Assembly: GCA_028752905.1 (NCBI GenBank)
Contig: JAQNBH010000005.1
Span: 7,729,829-7,793,828 of the forward strand
Origin: Cladorhizidae sp. MBARI D1340-BT2
Lineage: Eukaryota > Porifera > Demospongiae > Poecilosclerida > Cladorhizidae
Length of the DNA stretch: 64,000 nt
Reading direction: 5' to 3'
A model generated the notes under the pieces. It ran no database searches, was not told the origin of the DNA, and saw only the letters and a list, made by a program, of their open reading frames with translations. Shown piece by piece: positions 55,200 to 64,000 of the stretch; the first letter of the stretch is position 1, and every line of letters starts with the position of its first letter. The position numbers and the translations under genes are program-made.

Positions 55200-56133
55200 G
55201 TCGGAAATGCCAATTAAGTTAGTGGAAAATGTCAGCAACTACCGACACAGTCATGACAATTTCTAAAATGTGGAGGAATCTTTGATGCTCGATGATCTTT
55301 CTCCCGAGGTACTAGTGAACCTTCTTTAAGGATGATTCAGATGAGGAAGAAGGAATAGATGGCTATATACCTGGGAAACCCAACTTCTGATCATGGAGCA
55401 ATGGAGTGTTTAGGCACTGTATTCCAACCTAGTAGTACTGACCTTCAGGCTCAGGCATGCAGTGATGGGCAGCTCTCAGATGATGAAGGCTTGGATTAGG
55501 AAGCCTTTTCAGTTTGTCATGCTATCTAGATGTTCTATTAGCCCGTCATTCAGTGAGGAGCTGCCGAATTTCAACAAAATTCCTGGATTATTCAAGAATT
55601 CAAACTCAAATAACTGTGCCCAGCTACCAGTTACAATGTGGAATACTATAGAGTAGCCCTGACACTGTGTCGAAATTTTGTCAGTAGAATTAGACGATGA
55701 GCATCATATAGCTCAGGCAGTCCTGTCTGCAGTTTGGCCCACTCCCTCCCAAGGTCTGCCCTCTCCCTCTCCAGCTCTGGAAATTTTCTCTCCAGCTCGG
55801 GCCATTTCCTGTCCAGCCCAAGCAGTCACTGCATTGTGGCAGTCACTGCATTACGGCAGCCACTGCATTATGACAGTCATTGTACTATTGTGATAGGAAG
55901 TCGTACAATTCATTTCCCACAACTACATACTGTTGTGGGTTTTTGGACAAACAAGTGATAATTGGGTATAATGATATTCATTTTGTGCGAGTGTTTATTG
56001 CTGTGGCCGCAATGTTTATAAACAATAGGACTACCGCATGACATAATTGCAAGTGGTATAAATGCATTCCTGATTTTATGTTAATTGTAGCTCATTTATT
56101 AATGCTTGTCTTGAAAAGTCAGCAGTGAAAGAG
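55200..56133 (+). mobile_element. Second piggyBac-like relic
   Basis: The right end GTCAGCAGTGAAAGAG followed by TTAA (56134-56137) matches the terminal style of the element at 41580-42929. Inside, LMLDDLSPEVLVNLL, DDSDEEEGIDGYIPGKPN and DGQLSDDEGLD give the acidic N-terminus of a piggyBac transposase with stops. A 20-bp tandem (GCAGTCACTGCATTGTGGCA-like) lies at 55825-55880. The left terminus was not located. A further similar right end (CACCAGTGAAAGGGTCAA) occurs at 56270-56287. Confidence 0.5.
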
Positions 56134-56417
56134 TTAATTGATAAAATATATTTGTTTGCATTGGTAAATTGTTGTTTAACTAGTCAATCTAATATATATG
56201 TATATGTATATATATATATTGTTTTAAAATACATTTTGCCTTCTTGACTTCTCTAGTCAAGTATATAGTCACCAGTGAAAGGGTCAATGGATAAATCGTG
56301 CAAGGAAAAGAAGTTACTCAGTGTAACAGAACTAACACTCTGTAGGTGCCATAATCCACACCGTGCCTACCTACATGGCATATGCATCATAAGTGGTGTT
56401 GCTGGTTCTGTGTTGTT

Positions 56418-56508
56418 AACTATTCCTAATGAAGGCTAGAGCATCTAGTCGAAACGTCAAAAGAATACAATTTCAAGTTGATTATTGAGAAGGTTATTGT
56501 CATGTTAT
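56418..56508 (+). repeat. Hammerhead-like repeat, single arm
   Basis: CTAATGA at 56426-56432, hairpin arms 56434-56440 and 56444-56450 around GCA, then GAAACGTC at 56451-56458, then the shared tail AAGTTGATTATTGAGAAGG. TATTC before and GAATA after the core can pair. The first box carries one G-to-A change; the GAAA box is intact. Confidence 0.65.
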
Positions 56509-56609
56509 TGTATGCCTGATCGGATTAGTTCTTATAAGCAGTTTGGAGTCTTCTGGTAGTAAAATTATGAAGAATATATTGCAAGTTATGTGTGGGGGGA
56601 CAAAGTACA

Positions 56610-56722
56610 CACATAGTAGGGTAGATACGACCAGGGTAGATACGACCAGGGGAGACCAGGAGGGATAGGGACCAGGGGAGACCAGGAGGGGTAGATACAA
56701 CCAGGGAAGACTAGGAGGGAGA
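56610..56722 (+). repeat. Short GA-rich tandem repeat
   Basis: ACCAGGGGAGACCAGGAGGG-like units occur about four times, with GTAGATACGACCAGGG interspersed. Confidence 0.8.
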
Positions 56723-57416
56723 ACTTAACTAGGGAAAGAACAGAGGCAGGATTTGGTAGCATGCCCCAAATCTTTAAATCTGAACTAGGTACAGGGTCGG
56801 CATTGTAATATTTCTCTCAGCCGTTTCTGTCTGTGTCCCTCAATGGGTGCTAACGGATAAGGGTACCTGAGCCAGGCTGATTATGCGAAGTGCACAAAAG
56901 CCCACTGCGGCACTAGCCTCAAGTGGCCCAAAGGGGACGCTTTTTGAAGGTAGTAATAGTATGCTGGTATATGCACACACATACACATAATAACTAAGCA
57001 AAGTGTGTAAGACTTCTTGTTTACTGGTGTAGAGGTGGGGGTTAACCTTTCATCACAGATGAACAGTATCACTATGCAAGATTTAGAGAACGCCTTTGAG
57101 GATAAGTCCTTTACAAGGCAGGATTTCCTTTATGAGGCAGGGCTCTGATGTAGCAAGAATGTACAACTGAACCCATAGGACACTCGGACTGCAGTTTATA
57201 TATAGATCCCTAGTGAATCTATTATTGTACGATTGTTGTTGTTATGGGCAACATATCTGCGTTAAAAAGGTTCATGGCGCTCTAATCATTTAAAAATAAC
57301 TTTTTTTACATTTTTTTTAAAACTAGTACTCATGAGGAATCTCTGAAGGATTGGTAATGTGGTAAATATGACTGTGTTGAGTAGAATACTTTAGATAAAC
57401 ATTTCAGATGGTAGAT

Positions 57417-57422
57417 TTTATT
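57417..57422 (-). promoter_or_regulatory. Polyadenylation signal AATAAA
   Basis: AATAAA on the minus strand about 26 nt beyond the TGA stop of the minus-strand gene, a plausible short 3' UTR. It supports the reading of 57448-58382 as a true terminal exon. Confidence 0.6.
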
Positions 57423-57447
57423 GTAACATTAATCCACTATATATGCG

Positions 57448-58382
57448 TCAACACTGAAGTGAAGCTGTAAGTGTGAGAACAGCTTTGCTGGTGGACTCGG
57501 CCACAAGTTCTGCCGTGTGACAAACCGGGCTCACCATGGTTGACTTTCTCTGCATCATCAAGGGGCTGGACACAACTTCTCTTGTGTGAGCTGCTGGAAC
57601 TATATGTGTGGATTCTGTGGTCGAGTACTCGGAACTGGAAGAAAGGCTATCACATGAACCTCTCTTCCACGTCCTCCACTTCTTCTTAGAGTCACGTAAG
57701 TAGGAGAAAGCGATAGGATTCTGGTGACTGTGCTGATAATCTTCGTTGCAGAGTTCCTTCGGGCTTCTTAGATCTTCCTTGTCTGTGTTCTGGAGTAATG
57801 GCAGTGAAGGAGGCTGCATCTTGCTGTAACTTGTTAGCTTGCGTCGGGTAGTAGTGTGTTCTGGACTACTTCTGGTGGATATGTCTGAACTGTGAGAGAA
57901 AGTCAAACTTCCTGTGGACAATGGTGTAGCTGTGAGTTCAGCCTTTTCAAGAGGGTTCCGACATCTTTGTGAATGTGTGGGAGGTGTGAGGAAGGTTATC
58001 TGTTCAAGTTCGGACATTATGTCAAGCTTGACCTCCTCTTGTTTCTCATCGCTGGTGTTGAATGTGATTAACCTCTGCACTACATAGCCAGTTGACTTGG
58101 CCACCATCTCAGCTCTCCGCTCTGCCTGCTGCAGCAAACTCACGTCTTCTGCTCTGATGGACCGAGTCACTTTCTGAAGAGCATGGCCTGTTGAGTTAGC
58201 TACTCTCTGGGCTGTTTGCTTCACCCTCACAGACACATTCAAATCTTCCTCTTTGTGTGCTGATGTTCTTTTCAGAGCAACACTCGGTGCTGCTTTAGCT
58301 GCCGCTCTTCCTGCCAGTCTTTGGAGAGAGTGCAGCCTATCTTCACCTTCCAGGTGTGTTTCCACCTTACTGTGGTCCTCCA
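57448..58382 (-). CDS. Terminal exon of an unrecognised Ser/Thr-rich protein with VA-STG repeats
   Basis: A 311-codon open frame with non-repetitive DNA and AATAAA just downstream. There is no in-frame ATG at its 5' end, but an acceptor (ATACAGATTTCAG on the minus strand, ending 58383) precedes it, so it is read as the last exon of a longer gene whose upstream exons I could not place. Three related segments are visible: RVKQTAQRVANSTGHALQKV, QAERRAEMVAKSTGYVVQRL and CHTAELVAESTSKAVLTLTA. The N-terminal AGRAAAKAAPSVALKR may be a fourth. They look like amphipathic helices. Between them is a Ser/Thr/Pro-rich region with basic patches (KKKWRTWKR). No signal peptide, membrane segment or known domain is seen. 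Function unknown; possibly a scaffold or cytoskeletal protein, but that is a guess. Confidence 0.65.
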
Positions 58383-58399
58383 CTGAAATCTGTATGAGC

Positions 58400-59700
58400 C
58401 GGGATCAAGCAAATGTGGATCAAAGCAGATTATATCGAGTTAGCTAAGTATATATATATAAATCACTTCAAATTAATATAAATCTCTCTGGATATCTCTT
58501 GCTTTGAGAATAGCTCTCGCTAAAAATATGATATGTTGACACATTTAACTTCAATTCTTGAACAAATCTACCGGTCCATTCTTTCTGATTTTTCAAATTG
58601 TTTTTAAGGAACCTTTAGGATCAAAACATGTATATAGTCATATTCGATATAATGCACTCGGGGAGCTCTGCAATTTGAATTACTTTAAAAGTCCAGTTCA
58701 CAATATGAGACAATGGTTATGCATGGTGCTGCAAAAGCATCAGAATAGAACCCACCGCAACTGTCTTGTGTCTGTTTTCTTATGTTGTAAACCCTGCGTT
58801 AGAAGATCTAAGAACTTGTGGTACAACTCCAGCTTTAGCAGTAGAACAAGCAAACAACTAAAAATAAAATAACGCAAAAAAAAATAAGGAAAAAAAAAAC
58901 TCGAAAAAACAACAACTGCTGTTGAAATTTTTTCGGACCGCCACTTATATACTACGCCACTTATATACTATAGGGGGAGGATGGTCAAAATCTCGGAATA
59001 TAATATCTTTTCCTCGCCTGCATGGGGACATAGACTTAAGACTACAGCTATAAATAATACAGACAAAAATAATATATAGAGTAGACCCATCCTTACCCAC
59101 ACCGCGCATAACCACACTTTCTCTGCTGGGAAGCTTCCAAGAACAAGTGCTGGATATAGAAACTTGGTCCCCAAATGTATATTATGTAGCCCCCCCCCTA
59201 AAATCAATTGTGCACCTACTTGTAGCCTGGGAACCAGAGTTTATACAAATTACATACAACCTGTACAAGTATGACGGTAAGTTCTAAGCTATAGCATAGC
59301 TGTTATTGGCAATTTCAAGTGTTCTGGGCATTGGACCCAAGCTTCCCAGACAGGGGAAGTTTCACTGTAACTAGAAAGGGATGCAAGGCACTGTGTAACA
59401 AGGTGAAATTCCTTGCCAAGCTCCCCCCCCCCCCCCCCCCCCCCCCTCCCCGAGACTTTTTCATACATGTGCGTTCTCTACAGATGCCAAACTTGTGCAT
59501 GGAGCAAACAACACAACACAACAATAAAACACGTGCTACACATAACTATAAGAGGATAGAGGCAAGGGAAAGGACAGAATTGCTGAACACTTCACAAACC
59601 TCACAAGGAAATTAATAATAATTATGATGATAACCGCCTCCTAACAAATAACCGCCTCCTAACAAAGGGTGTGGTCTAACACAAGTGAGCAAAGTGGGTC
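58400..59700. other. Upstream region of the minus-strand gene, no exon identified
   Basis: AT-rich sequence with A-runs (58874-58900) and a C-run at 59423-59446. A 104-codon + frame at 58558-58872 has no recognisable features. I could not identify further exons of the minus-strand gene. Confidence 0.35.
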
Positions 59701-59744
59701 CTCACTGGGGAATTGGATGGAAAAGTTTGCATTGTCAGGCACGA

Positions 59745-60560
59745 TGTATGTATTATGCTTGTATGTAGGTTTTGCTTGGCATGCATGTATTATGTTTGTG
59801 TGTGCAGTATGGGCATGCATGTATTATGTTTGTGTGTGCAGGTATGGGCATGTATGTATTATGTTTGTGTGTGCAGGTATGGGCATGCATGTATTATGTT
59901 TGTGTGTGCAGGTATGGGCATGTATGTATTATGTTTGTGTGTGCAGGTATGGGCATGCATGTATTATGTTTGTGTGTGCAGGTGTGGGCATGCATGTATT
60001 ATGTTTGTGTGTGCAGGTGTGGGCATGCATGTATTATGTTTGTGTGTGCAGGTATGGGCATGTATGTATTATGTTTGTGTGTGCAGGTATGAGCATGCAT
60101 GTATTATGTTTGTGTGTGCAGGTATGGGCATGCATGTATTATGTTTGTGTGTGCAGGTATGGGCATGCATGTATTATGTTTGTGTGTGCAGGTATGGCAT
60201 GCATGTATTATGTTTGTGTGTGCAGGTATGGGCATGCATGTATTATGTTTGTGTGTGTAGGTATGGGCATGCATGTATTATGTTTGTGTGTGCAGGTATG
60301 GGCATGCATGTATTATGTTTGTGTGTGTAGCTTTGGGCATGTATGTATTATGTTTGTGTGTGCAGGTATGGACATGCATGTATTATGTTTGGCATGCATG
60401 TATTATGTTTGTGTGTGCAGGTATGGGCATGCATGTATTATGTGTGTGTGTGCAGGTATGGGCATGCATGTATTATGTTTGTGTTTGTAGGTATTGGCAT
60501 GTATGTATTATGTTTGTGTGTGCAGGTATGGGCATGTATGTATTATGTATATATATATGT
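59745..60560 (+). repeat. Minisatellite, 35-bp unit, about 23 copies
   Basis: GTATGGGCATGCATGTATTA and TGTTTGTGTGTGCAG repeat. 35 bp shifts frame each copy, and 105 bp (three copies) restores it, which explains the Cys/Val/Tyr-rich frames of up to 273 codons. Confidence 0.97.
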
Positions 60561-61127
60561 ATGTATGTATGAATGTAGGTATCGTGTATGCATCTAGCTA
60601 GGTATGTGTACGCATGTGTGTATGTGTGATGTGTACATCGTATGTTCGCCTGTAAAAATAAGGGTGACCCGCGCCTTTAATAAAATAAATTGGAATTGGT
60701 CGTCATAGTGAAGAAACTGTACAGATTCTAAGATCGAAGAAACAGAACTGGAGCACAAGCGAACAGGAGGCATGGTTAACTGCCGAGGATCTCGAGTTTC
60801 ATTCATGCATAACTACTCATTTCATCGCCATGCTAGCACTGGAGGTGGGCCACAAATCTTCTTGTCTTGATGGTGCAGAAACCATTGTCAACCTTGCTAA
60901 AGTGGATACACAATTCTCGCATGTACTGCGACTCTCGATGACACCATGACGACATCATAGTCTATATAGATCCGTGCCACACAGAACCTTCTTCTTGGTA
61001 GGGCTAAAACAATGATATCTAACATGCCAAGATTTTGTAAAAAAATAAAAATAATAATAATCACAACATTTGTTCCAGAGGCATCCTATAAAACTAAATT
61101 CTTGTTTGTGTTTATTCTTCTCTCTCC

Positions 61128-61388
61128 TCCACCACACCTCTTCTCGTCACATGATTTCACACCTCTTCTCGTCACATGCTTTCACACCTCTTCTCGTCAC
61201 ATGCTTTCACACCTCTTCTCGTCGCATGCTTTCATGCCTCTTCTCGTCACATGCTTCCACACCTCTTCTTGTCACATGCTTCCACACCTCTTCTCGTCAC
61301 ATGCTTTCACACCTTTTATCGTCACATGATTTCACGTCTCTTCTCGTCACATGCTTTCACACCTCTTCTCGTCACATGCTTCCTAGTA
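61128..61388 (+). repeat. Minisatellite, ~25-bp unit, about ten copies
   Basis: CACCTCTTCTCGTCACATGC followed by TTTCA. Single-base variants and one CGTCGCATG copy. Confidence 0.95.
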
Positions 61389-61389
61389 A

Positions 61390-62700
61390 TAATGATGATG
61401 GTGTGAGGAGGAGGAGTTATCTGCCAGTAGCTACAGGTGGGTTAGGCCAAAATGCAGCTAGCTTAGACTCAACAAGTACTCACTAGCAAGTGAACTTGAT
61501 GAGTGACCATGTGAGGGCAAAGTTGTGTTAAATGCACACTAATTGCTCTGAACTGTTTTGAATTGACTTAAACCACCTGTTCTTTGGATCTGATGTGCGT
61601 TGGAATGCAATTTCCGAATTCAAATTCATTGTTATGTTTGCTCATCGAGTGTGTGTGTGTGTGGGGCATGCTTAAGATTGTGCTAGATAGTGCACATTTA
61701 CCAGCAGGCCTCCACTATTATATCCATTGCAGTGTTGCATTTTTTAGCCCATTTGAGCTCATTCTTTTCTGGTACAAACTTCTGCTGATATTTTGACAAC
61801 TAAAGACACGTCAAGTTAACCATTCAGACTGCTCCTTTGAGGGATGTGAACCTTATAAGCAGGCACTACTCATGAGCTGTCAAGGCACTGAGTGTGTGAG
61901 GATTGTCCATCTGCATACTTTCCTAGAAGTATTTCCTTTCAGGTCCAGGAAGTAAGTGTAATGGTGAAGAACATTGACCCTGTGGGTAAGATTACGTTAG
62001 TTGTGATAAAAGAAAAAATGCTTCCATATATGACTAGTTGGTCAACAATGTGGTGGGTTCTGACCTGTTCGGATGACTTACTGATGTAGTATATGCTCAA
62101 TTATGATTGTGTATCTGTAACTGCTGCTTATCCTCAGTTATGATTGTGTATCCTGTGTATTAACTTCATGAGCAGCCTAGCTGTGCGGACTGTTTTTGAG
62201 GGTGCACCACCAATCCAGGGTACTTTAGCATGCAGCACAGGCACGCATGTAACAGAGCACCTGATCGAGGTCAAGCGACAAGAGCTGTTGCTTTGTGCAA
62301 CTGTTCATTGTGGACAAGGGCTTCCTCTTCCTTCCAGGTCAGCTTCATCCATTGTGAAGGATTCATTGCTGGCCTCTTCAGTCTTGTTGTGTAGTTTGGC
62401 TCCATCACCAGTAATAGTGCCAAGACTGGATGAATCCTCACATGAATGTCCCCCGGCTATTCTGCTCACAGATTCATACACTCTATTTATGATAGTGTAC
62501 GTTCTTAATACCTGGTTGGATTTCATTGACATGATGAGTATGGTCATTGCAATGCAATTAGGTATTGGGTGTGTGTGGTCTAATTGAGGGTGAGACTATT
62601 TCGAGAGAGAGTTATTGATCTGCAATCTAATCGAGGGAGCAGTCTTTTTGAGGATTATGGTATATAGCCTTGCAGTGTTAACTAATTGAATGACCTGGCA
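61390..62700. other. Possible exon fragments, unassigned
   Basis: A block at 61944-61985 has good splice flanks (TTCCTTTCAG before, GGTAAGA after) and the frame VQEVSVMVKNIDPVG. On the minus strand, 62495-62305 has an acceptor-like CTGTGAGCAG followed by the frame IAGGHSCEDSSSLGTITGDG and later FTMDEADLEGRGSPCPQ, then a stop. The latter could be a small terminal exon. Neither is similar to anything I recognise. Confidence 0.25.
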
Positions 62701-62714
62701 TTGAGGTTGCTGGA

Positions 62715-63190
62715 AATAGGCCATAGCTATAGCTATCCACCCACCTCTATACCTACAGATATAGCTCATCCATAGCCACCCACCCCTTCTATTATCCACT
62801 CCACTTACCCATTCCTATAGCCTTAGCTAAAGCATAGCTACCCACCTCTACATCCATAGCTACCAGTCATAGCTACCCACCTCTACATCCATAGCTACCA
62901 GTCATAGCTCCCCACCCCTACGGCATAGCTACCCATCCCTACAGCCATAGTTTTCCACCCTAAAGCTATAGCTACCTATCTCTACAGCAATAGCTACCTA
63001 CCTTACGAATAGCTACCTACTTTACGAATAACTACCTACCTTACAGCCATAGCTACCCACCCCACAACATAGCTACCCACTCTATAGCTATAGCTACTCG
63101 CCCTACAATTATAGCTACCTATCTCTACAGTAATAGCTACCCACCCCTATAGCCATAGCTACTCACCTCTACAGCAATAGCTATAGGGCT
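62715..63190 (+). repeat. Degenerate repeat of ATAGCTACCCACCCCTACAG type
   Basis: Imperfect units of 15-30 bp built on CATAGCTACC and CACCTCTACA. Highly diverged, AT and CC rich. No coding capacity supported. Confidence 0.85.
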
Positions 63191-63199
63191 GTCAAGTTC

Positions 63200-64000
63200 C
63201 GAATATATGTGAATGAGTGAGATCTATGCCTGCAGCCACTGAAAAGGATCGGCTTACAAAACCAATCCAGTGTTCTACTAGACACACTAAAACAGTATTT
63301 CACACACCCATAACTCCTTTCTAACTTGAGGGCAAGGACTCTATGAAGACACTAGAATTAACATAACGCGTGATCACAAATTATCATTCATGTCTTGCCA
63401 GTTCCTTGCTGTTTTCCCAGGCAGCCTTTTAAGGTTCTGGTATAGTGCCCTCAACCCACTCTTTTTTTAATCTTTCTAAAATTTCATGCATACAAGCTGA
63501 TATTTGGTGATTAAGAAGGCATTGCATTATTCTCTGTGTTTGCCAAATAAGAGTCCCACCCTTCCTGTGAAGATGCAGTTTTTTGCCAGGATATATCTCT
63601 ATTGCTGTGATTGTCCGAGATAGGTTAAATATTTCTGAAGATGATGTTGATGAGTATGTCAAGTGCTTGACAGAAACTTTTCTAAGAATATTAATGTCAA
63701 TTTTTTTATTCTAAATTTAGGGATGGAATTTCCCCTATGTAGCACTAGCTGACTTAGACAAGCCATTCTTTTTGTTAGCCCCTTTTGGTGCAAAATCTTT
63801 TGACATGTCCTAGAGTAGTAGTCTGGGTTATGGCTGCAATGCTTGCAATTATATTTCCACCTCACAGAGATCACAAGTTTGGCTTGAAAAAAGGTGAAGT
63901 TTGCACATGGCAGCCATGAGCATATTCACTACAATAGAAAATACTGTTAAAATGTATCATGCCACTGGTTATAAATACAGTTAAAGTGTGGCCATCTGTG
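63200..64000 (-). other. Short minus-strand coding-like frames, unassigned
   Basis: Two frames in series on the minus strand (63874-63659 and 63662-63429) include WKYNCKHCSHNPDYYSRTCQ, a Cys/His arrangement like a zinc knuckle, and LNHQISACMHEILERLKKEW. They could be one frameshifted gene or element fragment cut by the window end. No family assigned. Confidence 0.3.

Noticed and set aside
59669..60597. Cys/Val/Tyr-rich frames of up to 273 codons, superficially like a membrane protein
   Set aside because: They are the 35-bp minisatellite; three copies restore the frame, giving a 35-codon period.

Overview
This is eukaryotic, almost certainly invertebrate animal DNA. It has GT-AG introns, two conserved multi-exon genes, and an accessory load of CR1/L2-like LINE, DIRS, hAT, piggyBac and pogo/Tigger relics plus a Ginger/Gypsy-type integrase. 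The mix would suit a sponge or another early-branching marine animal, but no taxon-diagnostic gene is present, so this is inference.

Two genes can be read exon by exon with consistent phase, both on the + strand. The first (15867-29969, 10 exons, 557 codons) encodes a DUF4140/DUF4139 protein of the MuiA / F37C4.5 type, and its second intron is about 8.4 kb. The second (33859-48516, 11 exons, 412 codons) encodes PSMD4/Rpn10, the ubiquitin receptor of the 26S proteasome: vWA domain, two UIM motifs and an acidic/lysine tail. It includes a 24-nt microexon and has Ala replaced by Val in UIM1. A probable third gene lies on the minus strand; its terminal exon (57448-58382, with AATAAA just downstream) encodes an unrecognised serine-rich protein with degenerate internal repeats.

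Layout: 1-3.9 kb, dead CR1/L2-like LINE with a 2A-like peptide and PHD finger in ORF1. 4.6-5.6 kb, dead integrase. 9.2-10.2 kb, 56-bp minisatellite. 10.5-13.4 kb, a hAT element inside telomere-like repeats inside long terminal inverted repeats. 14.3-15.1 kb, a second PHD/coiled-coil retroelement ORF1. 15.9-30 kb, the DUF4139 gene, with four tandem arrays and a DIRS relic in its introns. 30-32.8 kb, a 2.8-kb array of 51-bp units between the genes. 33.9-48.5 kb, PSMD4, with a pogo relic, a 16-bp array, a palindromic repeat, piggyBac-in-hAT nesting, a DIRS RNase H/recombinase relic, a 28-bp array and a Harbinger-like MITE in its introns. 48.5-64 kb, mostly short minisatellites, a second piggyBac-like relic, an AAA-lid-like exon fragment and the minus-strand gene.

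Two themes stand out. About twenty unrelated minisatellites (16 to 71 bp units) sit in introns and intergenic DNA; several have unit lengths that keep reading frames open and mimic very long ORFs. A dispersed repeat, seen at four loci and twice head-to-head, carries a conserved core resembling the catalytic core of a hammerhead ribozyme. That is the best candidate for an undescribed system here.
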